The notes beneath the pieces are model-generated. The model was not told where the DNA came from. It searched no databases and was given only the letters and a program-made list of their open reading frames with translations. From Rhizocola hellebori (GTDB lineage: Bacteria; Actinomycetota; Actinomycetes; Mycobacteriales; Micromonosporaceae), in assembly GCF_016862955.1 (NCBI RefSeq), contig NZ_BONY01000017.1, forward strand, positions 90,179 to 154,178: a stretch of DNA of 64,000 nucleotides, read 5' to 3'. Of the stretch, positions 35,775 to 44,031 are shown in pieces. How positions within the stretch are numbered: the stretch's first letter is position 1; each line of letters begins with the position of its first letter. The position numbers and the translations under genes are program-made.

Positions 35775-35792
35775 CAGGGTAGCGACACGAAC

Positions 35793-37667
35793 TCATGCTG
35801 GTTCAGCGGTTTTCGCGAGGACCACCACTTGGTCTCCAGGGTGAAGGCTAAGCGGCTCAGTCTTGTCGGGATTGAGCACGATGCCATATGCGGGAGGCTT
35901 TTTCGCGTGGGATTGCACCCGGTAGCCGACCGCGGTTTCACCGCGCCTGCGGGCGGCCTCGATGACAGTGGCGAAGTTGGCCTTGGCACCGGCAATCAAG
36001 TAGTTGCCAGCGGGCTCGACGTACATGTCCGACCCCTGGGCGTCGAACAATTCAGCGAACACCTCCTGCAGATATTGGTTCTTGGACAACTGCGTCAGCA
36101 GAAGGCTGATCAGTTTACTGCCGACCACGAAGTCGTCCGCATTGGTCACTTGGGCCAGCTGCCGGTTTTCGTCGTCGATGAGTTCGCTGACCATGGCGTA
36201 GCTGCCAGCCTGCTTGTCCTTGAGGTCGCGCAGATGCAGCAAGGTCACCAAAGTGCGCGAGTCCGCATGAGCCACACCGACATGGTCTTCCGCCAGGACG
36301 ATCACATACTGGAACTGCTGCAGGTCAAGGGCCTGCAGGGCGGGGCGGCGGGTAGGGTCGCACGATGTGGTGGTGATACGCAGGTTCGCCGCGGCAGGCA
36401 TCTCGCCTGGCGGCCTGCCATAGCTGGCGATCGTTAAAGCCGAGCCAGCGGGAAGGTACCTGTCCAGGAGGGTGAGAATGGTCGGCCCGCGCTCGTTCCA
36501 GCCCAGCATCAGTGTTCGTTCCACCACCGGGGCCGCCCGCTCGGGCGCGGCAATGGCATCAGCGACTATCGAGGCGGGTTCGGCGGCCAACCGCACCATC
36601 GACGGACTTTGAGCGAGCAGAATTATCTCGTCACCATCGACAATGACGGTGTCGCTCGGCGGGTTGAGCACCACCTGCCCATCGGGGTGCTTGAGCCCGA
36701 TCACGGCGGCTGTGTCGTAAGCGAACAGCGCTGCGGCAAAGGGCCGCCCGCTGAGGGACGGCTCGGAACGCATGTAGATTTCGTCACCGGCGAAAGTGAG
36801 CAATTCGTTGTACACCAGGGAGAGCCCGGGTTGGCGGCGTGACTGAACCACAAGCCGTGCGGCCAGGTCTTGCGCATCGATAAGTTTGGCGGCAGGCCCG
36901 CCAGCCAGTGTCGCGGCGGGCATATTGGTCGAGTCGGTCACCACAGCGACCACCGGCGGGCGTCCATCGGGCCAAGGCCTGTGACTCAACGACAGCAGGG
37001 TCTTGATCAGGCGCACATCGGGGTCTTCGTCTTGCCGCGACGGGATGACGATCACCGCAGCCTGATCGGGCCGCACGATGTCCAGATCGGCGGGACGGGT
37101 GGGGCTGCCGGTACGGCACACGACTCGCACCCGGCTACGGCGTGGCAGCCTGGCGCGGATCTCGTCTTCCATTTCGACTTTGTCACGGTCGGCCAGGATC
37201 GCCACACACACCCGTTCGCCCTCGCTGGCGAGTTCGAGTTCTCCAATGATGGTAAAGATTTGCTCCGACCACCCGAGGATCACGGTGTGTCCGTGTTCCA
37301 CCACCTGCGATCGGCCCTTTCGTAATTCAGCAAGCTTCGTGTTCAGACCGGAAGCCAGGATGCCCACCAACGAGCTGACTATGAAGATGCCGCCAATGGT
37401 GACAACTAGCATCATGGCCAGAAATATGGCGTTACCGGTATCGCCGCCCATCGTTCCTGGATCCAGCGTGCGCAGCAGACTGATCCACACCACCGCCGAC
37501 GGATCACGATGATCAGGATCGGTGTCAAACAGCAGCACCACGGCCGATACGGCCACCACCAGCAGGAGCGATGCCAAGGCCAGCCAAGCTATGAGCGCGG
37601 GTGTTCCACGCGACATCGTGTTGTCGAACCAGTACCGTAGCCGTTCCCGCACCCCAGACTTGAACAC
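35793..37667 (-). CDS. CASTOR/POLLUX-type ion channel with RCK/TrkA-N domains
   Basis: A 624-residue membrane protein. Two hydrophobic segments (LIAWLALASLLLVVAVSAVVLL and AIFLAMMLVVTIGGIFIVSSLVGIL) flank a short pore-like loop. Two nucleotide-binding regulatory modules follow, starting at HGHTVILGWSEQIFTIIGEL and ERTLMLGWNERGPTILTLLDRYL. VVIPSRQDEDPDV and YVIVLAEDHVGVAHADSRTL are typical of the family, which conducts cations. It is convergent with the CcdA gene. Sequence alone does not define selectivity. Confidence 0.85.
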   Translation of the reverse strand: MFKSGVRERLRYWFDNTMSRGTPALIAWLALASLLLVVAVSAVVLLFDTDPDHRDPSAVVWISLLRTLDPGTMGGDTGNAIFLAMMLVVTIGGIFIVSSLVGILASGLNTKLAELRKGRSQVVEHGHTVILGWSEQIFTIIGELELASEGERVCVAILADRDKVEMEDEIRARLPRRSRVRVVCRTGSPTRPADLDIVRPDQAAVIVIPSRQDEDPDVRLIKTLLSLSHRPWPDGRPPVVAVVTDSTNMPAATLAGGPAAKLIDAQDLAARLVVQSRRQPGLSLVYNELLTFAGDEIYMRSEPSLSGRPFAAALFAYDTAAVIGLKHPDGQVVLNPPSDTVIVDGDEIILLAQSPSMVRLAAEPASIVADAIAAPERAAPVVERTLMLGWNERGPTILTLLDRYLPAGSALTIASYGRPPGEMPAAANLRITTTSCDPTRRPALQALDLQQFQYVIVLAEDHVGVAHADSRTLVTLLHLRDLKDKQAGSYAMVSELIDDENRQLAQVTNADDFVVGSKLISLLLTQLSKNQYLQEVFAELFDAQGSDMYVEPAGNYLIAGAKANFATVIEAARRRGETAVGYRVQSHAKKPPAYGIVLNPDKTEPLSLHPGDQVVVLAKTAEPA

Positions 37668-37751
37668 GGCTCACAACCTACTAAACATCGCCGGGCCGCC
37701 ACGCAAACAGCGCAGCCGTCGACAAAATGGTGTGGTTGGCCAGACAGGTGA

Positions 37752-38858
37752 TTAGCCGGGGACGGGCCGCCGTGCCGGGTTGAGGGCAGGACGGCGACGG
37801 GCCGCGACGTCTTCGATCCATCCGATCATCACCACGGTGAGCGCTGTCAGGCCGGTGCCCAGAGCGATGGCAGCCCAGGTGGTGCCGAGCCGACCGAAGT
37901 CGAATCCGGACGCGGTAATCAAAGTCGCGGCGGCAAACAGCATCGGCAGATGCCAGATATAGATAGTGATCGCCCGGGCGTTGATCACGGTGATGGTGCT
38001 GGACAGCCAGGCCCACCGGTGCAAGAACGACAGATCTGGGCGCAGCCGCATCAGGATGAGCACGAAAGCTGTACCCCATAGGGTGTCCGCCAACGGGTCG
38101 GCAAACGGCAGCGCCAAGTCGGCGCGGTGGGTGCCCCACAGGTACCCCGCGGCTGCCAGCCCCGCCGCGGCCGCGGCGCACACCCATACTGGCAACCGGT
38201 CGAGCAGGCGAGTGTGGCGGGCGAAACCGAGCACCCAGCAAGTGCCGTATGAAGCGGTGGACCACAGCACATCGCCGATCCGGTTGACCGGAAGCACGAT
38301 CAGGGGTGAATACAGCAAGACAGCTACGGTCACTGGGGTCAGCACAGTGATCACGGGCCAGCGCTGATAGGCCCGCCACAACAGCGGGGTGAGTAGCACG
38401 AACCACAGGTAGGCGCGCAGGTACCACAGGGCGAGGGCGAAGGCGCCGCCCCACTCGCCGGTGGGAGGGTTGGCTAGAGGAAACACCCAATACAGGGCAT
38501 CGGTCCAGTGTTAGGGCCGCCATCCGTGCATCAGCAGCAGCGGCACCGCCACCGCAGCCAGCGCCCACAGCGGCACAAGCAGCCGCCGCAGCCGCGACCG
38601 CACCATCGATGACGTTCCGCGTCGGTCCACCGAGGAAGCGGCCAACGCTCCACCGAGCGCAAACATGATCGACATCGAGGGGTACAGGACCGTGAGCCAG
38701 CCGATCCACAAGGTGTGGTTCAGATAGACGCGCAGAATCGCCGCCGCCCGCAATACGTCGATATAGATACTGCGTTCACGCACAACGGGTGTGGCGGGAA
38801 CTGCAGTCACGGCAGGCTGGCCAGGCAAGCGGCAAACCCTTTCTGCGCAAAGAAACAT
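37752..38858 (-). pseudogene. acyltransferase 3-type membrane protein interrupted by one stop codon
   Basis: The reading frame is continuous from 38858 to 37752 apart from a TAA at 38511-38513. It begins with ERSIYIDVLRAAAILRVYLNHTLW. After the stop it continues HWTDALYWVFPLANPPTGEWGG, then ten or so membrane segments to INARAITIYIWHLPMLF near the end. The family transfers acyl groups to sugars or peptidoglycan in the membrane. The single nonsense codon suggests recent inactivation or a sequencing error. A shorter remnant of a second copy is at 56503. Confidence 0.8.
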
Positions 38859-39074
38859 CCCCGGCTGACACTGCGGCCCGGATGCGTTAACCCTATCGAA
38901 TCACGCATCCGCTCAACCTCGAAAACACCTCAGAAAACCATGGGAGCTGGGGCGGGGCTCGGCAGACGCGGACGACCCTCCTTACCCGGAGGCTCGCAGG
39001 AACCGTCATGACCCTCGATATCAGCGCACGAGGGGCTGGCTGATTGGCCGATCGCGAGCTCGCGCCGATGCGGT

Positions 39075-39130
39075 AGGTTGTGCGGTGGTGCGCCGGGAAG
39101 TCTGGTCGGCAAATGCGACACGTTCCGTTT
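39075..39130 (+). promoter_or_regulatory. candidate cation-responsive riboswitch upstream of the antiporter
   Basis: The core GCCGGGAAGTCTGGTCGGC at 39092-39110 is identical to 30606-30624 and is preceded by GGTGGTG instead of GGTGGAG. It lies 46 bp upstream of the antiporter start, with the GGAG ribosome site at 39145-39148. The only other thing in 38859-39155 is the divergent acyltransferase start region. Confidence 0.55.
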
Positions 39131-39155
39131 GCCTACCCCCGGCAGGAGTGCCCCG

Positions 39156-40142
39156 ATGGTGTTTCAAATCCTTTACGCTGCCGCCGGTCTGGTGCTGCTC
39201 ACTTTCGCCGCCGATCACCTCGTGCTCGGCTCGTCGCGGCTGGCCGCGCGCATGCGCATCAGCCCGGTGGTTGTCGGCGTCGTCGTGATCGGCCTGGGCA
39301 CCTCGGCACCGGAATTCCTGGTCTCCGGGGTCGCCGCAGCACGAGGCGACACCGGCATCGCTTTGGGCAACATCACCGGCTCCAATATCCTCAACCTCAC
39401 CCTGATCCTCGGTGTCGCCGCGCTCGTCGCCAAGGTCACGGTCACCTCCTCGGTGATCAAGCGCGAGGTGCCGCTTGCCGTCGGGGCTGTGGTGATGTTC
39501 GGCCTGTTGGCCTGGGCGGGGCTCAATGTCGCGACCGGTGCCGTCCTCGCCTTGGCTGCGGTTGGCGCGTTGGCGCTGCTGTTGCGCTGGGCGCGGCAAG
39601 GCCGCAATGCCGAGCTCGCCGAAGAGGTCACCTCGTACACCGGCGACGAACGGGGCGAAATCCACGAACCGGCCGCGGCGAAGGCCCGCTGGACGCCGCC
39701 AGTGTGGTTTGAGCCCATCCGTGCTGTGCTCGGCCTGGCCGGTGTCCTCGCCGGGGCGCAACTGCTTGTGGTCAACGCGTCGGCGATCGCCACGGATCTG
39801 GGCGTCCCGCAGCTGATCATCGGGTTCACCCTCGTGGCCTTAGGCACGTCTCTGCCGGAGCTGGTGACCACCATTCAGGCGCAGCGCCGGGGCGAAACCG
39901 ACCTCGTCGTCGGAAACCTGTTCGGCTCCAACCTGTTCAACAGCCTCGCCGGCGGCGCCGTGGTCGCCTTCGCCGCACCCGCCAGCGCCGAGCCGGCAAG
40001 CGTCACGCTCGTCCTGACCATGATTTTGACCGGTGGCCTGGCCTGGGCACTGCTACGCCGCGGCCTGACCCTAACCAAGATCGAAGGGCTGGTGCTTATC
40101 ACCGCTTACGCCCTAACGATGCCGCTGCTGCTATCCGCCTAG
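39156..40142 (+). CDS. calcium/sodium antiporter (CaCA family)
   Basis: A 328-residue protein with two homologous halves. Each half has the alpha-repeat signature: LGTSAPEFLVSGVAAARGDTGIALGNITGSNILN and LGTSLPELVTTIQAQRRGETDLVVGNLFGSNLFN, which form the ion-binding site. About ten membrane segments are visible, with a polar loop (TSYTGDERGEIHEP) between the halves. The ATG at 39156 has GGAG eight bases upstream. It exports Ca2+ or another cation against Na+ or H+. Its leader carries the element shared with the CBS/permease operon. Confidence 0.9.
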   Translation: MVFQILYAAAGLVLLTFAADHLVLGSSRLAARMRISPVVVGVVVIGLGTSAPEFLVSGVAAARGDTGIALGNITGSNILNLTLILGVAALVAKVTVTSSVIKREVPLAVGAVVMFGLLAWAGLNVATGAVLALAAVGALALLLRWARQGRNAELAEEVTSYTGDERGEIHEPAAAKARWTPPVWFEPIRAVLGLAGVLAGAQLLVVNASAIATDLGVPQLIIGFTLVALGTSLPELVTTIQAQRRGETDLVVGNLFGSNLFNSLAGGAVVAFAAPASAEPASVTLVLTMILTGGLAWALLRRGLTLTKIEGLVLITAYALTMPLLLSA

Positions 40143-40326
40143 CCGTCCACGCTCTGCCAGGACCGTTAAGCATGCGCCGCACATAGCGCCAGAGGGGGTC
40201 ATGCCAGAGCCGGACCAGCTCAGCCAGCGCCCGCCGGTCACCAAGCTGCGCCTGAACTACCAGCAACGCGTCGCGCCTGACGTTCTCCACACCTTGATAG
40301 TCCCCGCGCCCGCCGCTCAGGTTCAC
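40099..40326 (-). pseudogene. ECF sigma factor remnant (region 2 start only)
   Basis: The frame contains NVRRDALLVVQAQLGDRRALAELVRLWHDPLWRYVRRML, the beginning of sigma region 2 of an ECF-type factor. After about 53 residues it runs into unrelated arginine-rich sequence and stops. Regions 2.3-4 are absent. It overlaps the end of the antiporter gene on the opposite strand by 44 bp. Confidence 0.6.
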
Positions 40327-40399
40327 AGGCCATCGCGATCACCGACGCGGCCAGTCACGGCCGCAAGCCTTGGCCCCGCACACGGCCGCGGCTTCTGCG

Positions 40400-40798
40400 T
40401 CAATGACGCTCTCCGCTGGTGCGGTTGAGGGCGAGCTGCAGTTGCCGGATGGAATGGCGCAGCGTGGCGCGTACGGCCTGGTAGTGGCGTCCAGCTTGCT
40501 CATATGCGTCATCGGTAACGGTGTAGACGACGGCGACGGCCTCCCGCTGCAGGCGGGCGGTGCAAAGCCGCTGCTCGGCTGCCATCACCAATACCAGGTT
40601 TCCGGCTGCGAGTGCGGCCGTCAGGTCGTCCTCAGCGCCGATGTGGACTCTCACGGCGCGAGCCAGGTCAGCCAGCAGCTGGTTACGCCGGTGACTGCGC
40701 ACAATGTCTTCGGCCGCCTCGACCACGTCAAGAGCCGCTAGCCGCTCCCAGCGCCTGGCCATAAGCTCGCGCAAGTGTGCGACGTCATCGTGAGCCAC
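40400..40798 (-). CDS. hypothetical helical protein
   Basis: A 132-residue protein rich in alanine, arginine and glutamate, predicted mostly helical (VAHLRELMARRWERLAALDVVEAAEDIVRSHRRN, then YQAVRATLRHSIRQLQLAL). The GTG at 40798 lies downstream of AAAGGAGG, a good but slightly distant ribosome site. A longer N-terminal reading to 41002 seems unlikely. I do not recognise a family. Confidence 0.5.
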   Translation of the reverse strand: MAHDDVAHLRELMARRWERLAALDVVEAAEDIVRSHRRNQLLADLARAVRVHIGAEDDLTAALAAGNLVLVMAAEQRLCTARLQREAVAVVYTVTDDAYEQAGRHYQAVRATLRHSIRQLQLALNRTSGERH

Positions 40799-41176
40799 GC
40801 CGCCTCGCCCTCCTTTACTCGACGTCTGGTTCGCCGCATGTTGGCTGCCTGCTACGGCGACGTTACTCAACGGCATCGCCGTGCGGGTATCAGCCGCTGA
40901 GACACAACCGGCGTAGCCGGTACAGGCCGCCGACGAGAATCTGGCCGAGCCGGAGGCGACGAAGATCGTCGCCGGTGGCGGAGAGGCTTCCCCAGTGATC
41001 ACCGACGGCGTCTACCCTGAGTCCAAAGGAGTAAGAGCGCATCTGCTGGAAACCCCTGTCCAGCAAAGGATCCCGCCGGGAGGCAGGCGTCGCCTGTGAC
41101 GGTGTCTAGACGCATCTTCGCTCCGGTACCGATTGTGCCGCGCCCGGCGGGAGATCCTCTACCCTTTGTTAGGAAA

Positions 41177-42262
41177 TTATTCGGTCGTTCGGATGGTGGA
41201 GGTCTGGTTGGCCGCGGCGCTTTGGCTGTAGCCGTAGCCCACGCCCCAGACAGTCGACGGTGCGACGGTGGCGGCGCCGTACAGCTTCGGGCCTGGTGTG
41301 GTCTCGCGTGTCCACGCAGAGCCGTCCCAGCGCAGCACAAGACTGCGGGCGCCAAGGCCTTCGCCGTCGAGGCCGACGGCGTACACATTGGATGGTGAGA
41401 GCGCTACGATGTCGCGTAGTTGGCCGCCGCCGGGGAAGGCGGGTATGGTCGCGCGGGTCCAGGCTGTGCCATCCCAGTGGTAGATCGCCGGGATCCAGTG
41501 TGGACCACCGGGATACGTGTGGCCGACCGCCCACACGTCGTTTGGTGACACTGTCTTCACTCCAAACAGCATGACCTGGTTGGGCTGCGGCAGCGGCACC
41601 GATACCCACGCGGTGCCGTTCCAGCGCAACGTCGCCGCTACAGCTATGCCGCCGAACGGACTGGTGCTGCCCCAGCCGACGGCCCACGCATCGCTAGGTC
41701 CGGTAGCGTCGACAGCCTCGAGGAAGTCCTCCGCGGTGATGGCCGGCGTGGCGAATGTGCGCCATGTGCCGGTGCCGCTGCGCTGGGCGATGAGCTTGAG
41801 GCTGCCGTAGCTTGCGCCGGGCCGGCTGTACGATCCCACGGCCCACAGGCTGCCCTGGACTGACTTGACGCCACGCAACTCGTTGATGCCGTTGGGGTTC
41901 GGGTTGGGGCCGGCGACCGTGCTCCAGGCCGCCCCGTCCCAGTGCTGAACGAGCGTGCGCTGACCGCCCTGCTGGAACCCGGCGGCCCACGCGTCGGTGT
42001 CGGACGGCGCGTCCACGGCGCGTAACATCGCGCTGCCGCTCGCGGCCGGGTGGGTCACGCTCACCCATCCTGTGCCGTTGTGACGCAGTATCAGTGTGCG
42101 GAAGCTCGAGGTGGAGGCGACTACCCGGCCGACCGCCCATACATGTGTCGAGCTCGACGCGGAGGCGGCGAGAAGTTCGTTGCTTCCGGGTGCATTGGGC
42201 GAGGGCACCTGGACCCAGGTCGCCGCCACCACCCACGCAGTGATCAAGGTCAATGACTTCAT
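41177..42262 (-). CDS. secreted repeat protein, beta-propeller-like
   Basis: A 361-residue protein with a short hydrophobic N-terminus (LTLITAWVVAATW) that may be a signal peptide. About six imperfect repeats of some 55 residues follow, each containing a W-A/V-VG core (HVWAVGR, DAWAAGF, SLWAVGS, DAWAVGW, DVWAVGH) and several a WDG-A-W motif (HWDGAAW, HWDGTAW, RWDGSAW). The repeats suggest a beta-propeller. The family is widespread in actinobacteria but of unknown function. It has no partner gene nearby and precedes the second glycosyltransferase cluster divergently. Confidence 0.75.
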   Translation of the reverse strand: MKSLTLITAWVVAATWVQVPSPNAPGSNELLAASASSSTHVWAVGRVVASTSSFRTLILRHNGTGWVSVTHPAASGSAMLRAVDAPSDTDAWAAGFQQGGQRTLVQHWDGAAWSTVAGPNPNPNGINELRGVKSVQGSLWAVGSYSRPGASYGSLKLIAQRSGTGTWRTFATPAITAEDFLEAVDATGPSDAWAVGWGSTSPFGGIAVAATLRWNGTAWVSVPLPQPNQVMLFGVKTVSPNDVWAVGHTYPGGPHWIPAIYHWDGTAWTRATIPAFPGGGQLRDIVALSPSNVYAVGLDGEGLGARSLVLRWDGSAWTRETTPGPKLYGAATVAPSTVWGVGYGYSQSAAANQTSTIRTTE

Positions 42263-42452
42263 GGCGTCCATGGTTCACGCATTGGCACCCGCAGAGTCTT
42301 ACGGTCGGCTTACGAGAACCCGATCAAGACTCGGCTCCGGTGACAAGTACCCAGACGTATCGAGAATAACGAGAATGCAGATCACATTCGGCTTTGGATC
42401 CGTAAGGGTGTCGTAAGGATCAATGCCGGGGCGCCGGCCATACGGTAAAGCC

Positions 42453-42574
42453 GTGATCGACGTTGTGTTGCCTTGTCTTGATGAGGCTGCCGCTCTGCCT
42501 ACCTCGGCGCCGTGGCGGCACAATGCCCCGGCGGCCGGTTCGCCGCTGTGGTAAGCGGACTGGGGTTTAGGTGA
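42453..42574 (+). pseudogene. deletion scar joining GT2 start to DUF2064 end
   Basis: GTG at 42453 reads VIDVVLPCLDEAAALP, the N-terminus of the GT2 gene of operon copy 1. At about 42501 a different frame begins, LGAVAAQCPGGRFAAVVSGLGFR, and stops at 42572-42574. This is the C-terminus of the DUF2064 protein (LSKVAALCPGG...). Nearly all of both genes (about 1.2 kb) is missing. The DUF2064 stop still overlaps the methyltransferase GTG (GTGA), showing the original order was kept. Confidence 0.8.
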
Positions 42575-43221
42575 GAGCGGCGCTGGGCGTCTTCGGCCGG
42601 GCTCTTCAGCACGCGGCCATCGGCGACGACTCCGTCGTGGATCTGATGTCGGTCTCCGGTGACACCCTGCTGCGCATGGACGCCGCACACTGGTGCGGCC
42701 AACCCCGACCAGGCGATGACACCATCGTGACAAGCTGCAGCGGATCCACGTTGGACGTAGGGTGCGGGCCGGGAAGGCTGGTCTCCGCATTGGCCCAGCA
42801 GGGCGTGGCCGCGCTGGGTATTGATATCAGTGGTGAAGCCATCGCTCAGGCACGCGAGCGTGGGGCGGCGGCCCGGCTATGCGACGTGTTCGCCAGGGTC
42901 CCCGACTCGGGCTGGTGGAAACATGTGCTTCTGGCCGACGGCAACATCGGTATCGGCGGGCATCCGGCTCGGCTGCTGCAACGCTGCCGGCGGCTGCTGC
43001 GCCCCAGCGGAACCATCATCGTCGAGATCGGTTCGCCAGGGTCGGGCACATGGCGGCATCCGGTCCGGTTACGGCACAACGGTTTGGACAGCCCACCGTT
43101 CTGGTGGGCCGCAGTCGCCGCCGATGACCTTGAACCCATCGCGCATGAGGCAGACCTTGCCGTCGCAACCCACTGGGCCTCGGCTGGGCACTGGTTCGCC
43201 CGGCTGCGCGCGCAGAACTAG
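42571..43221 (+). CDS. class I SAM-dependent methyltransferase (operon copy 2)
   Basis: A 216-residue paralogue of the gene at 18350-18994. It shares TLDVGCGPGRLVSALAQQGVAALGIDISGEAI, LADGNIGIGGHPARLL and EIGSPGSGTW. The GTG at 42571 overlaps the residual DUF2064 stop by 4 bp and there is no other upstream gene. It is followed after 9 bp by the MTA phosphorylase. Sequence similarity to copy 1 is clear but diverged, so the duplication or acquisition is old. Confidence 0.88.
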   Translation: MRAALGVFGRALQHAAIGDDSVVDLMSVSGDTLLRMDAAHWCGQPRPGDDTIVTSCSGSTLDVGCGPGRLVSALAQQGVAALGIDISGEAIAQARERGAAARLCDVFARVPDSGWWKHVLLADGNIGIGGHPARLLQRCRRLLRPSGTIIVEIGSPGSGTWRHPVRLRHNGLDSPPFWWAAVAADDLEPIAHEADLAVATHWASAGHWFARLRAQN

Positions 43222-43230
43222 GAGAATCAG

Positions 43231-44031
43231 ATGCAGGCACAGATAGGGATTATCGGTGGGTCCGGACTGTATGAGCTGTTCGGCGACTCCGCCTCCGAGC
43301 ACAAACTCACCACACCCTACGGCGATCCGTCGGGCGTTGTCACGATCGCGCCTGTCGCCGGCCGGTCGGTGGCATTCCTGCCGCGCCACGGTTCCGGCCA
43401 CCGCTACCCCGCGCACGTGATCCCGTACCGGGCAAACATGTGGGCGCTTCGCTCCCTGGGCTGCCGCCAGATTCTGGCACCATGCGCGGTCGGCGGCTTG
43501 CAACCGCAGCTCGGTGCTGGAACTTTCGTCGTACCCGATCAGCTCGTCGACCGCACAAGCGGGCGCGAGCACACGTTTTACGACACGGGCGCCGTGCACA
43601 TCAACTTCGCCGACCCGTACTGCCCACACCTACGGCAGTCTATTTTGGACACTGCGGCTTCTGCGGGCCAACCCGTCGTCGACGGCGGCACCATGGTCGT
43701 CATCAACGGGCCTCGGTTCTCCACCCGCGCCGAGTCTCGCGGCTTTGCGGCCGCCGGGGCAGGCGTCATCAATATGACCGGCGCACCGGAGGCAGCCTTG
43801 GCTCGCGAACTGGCCATGTGCTACGCCACGATCGCCTTGGTGACCGACCTGGACGCGGGCGTCGACGGTGAGCGCGGCGTCACCCAAGACGAGGTGTTTA
43901 GGGTCTTCGCCGACAACACCGCCAAGATGCGAACACTCCTGCTGGCCGGCATCGCCGCCGTAGACACGGCCCGCCCGTGCGCGTGCGCGAACGCGCTGGA
44001 CGGCATGACCCTGCCGTTCGAGCTGCCGTGA
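43231..44031 (+). CDS. mtnP: S-methyl-5'-thioadenosine phosphorylase (operon copy 2)
   Basis: A 266-residue paralogue of the gene at 17556-18332 with the same catalytic features: IGGSGLYELF, PRHGSGHRYPAH, NGPRFSTRAES, INMTGAPEAAL and TDLDAG. An AGGAG ribosome site precedes the ATG at 43231. Its stop overlaps the GT87-like start (GTGA), which is not the case in copy 1. Keeping two intact MTA phosphorylases, each beside a methyltransferase, suggests that each copy serves its own operon. Confidence 0.92.
   Translation: MQAQIGIIGGSGLYELFGDSASEHKLTTPYGDPSGVVTIAPVAGRSVAFLPRHGSGHRYPAHVIPYRANMWALRSLGCRQILAPCAVGGLQPQLGAGTFVVPDQLVDRTSGREHTFYDTGAVHINFADPYCPHLRQSILDTAASAGQPVVDGGTMVVINGPRFSTRAESRGFAAAGAGVINMTGAPEAALARELAMCYATIALVTDLDAGVDGERGVTQDEVFRVFADNTAKMRTLLLAGIAAVDTARPCACANALDGMTLPFELP

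Noticed and set aside
40999..41388. 129-residue minus-strand frame at the end of the beta-propeller gene
   Set aside because: It overlaps the C-terminus of a gene with clear repeats and has no recognisable content.
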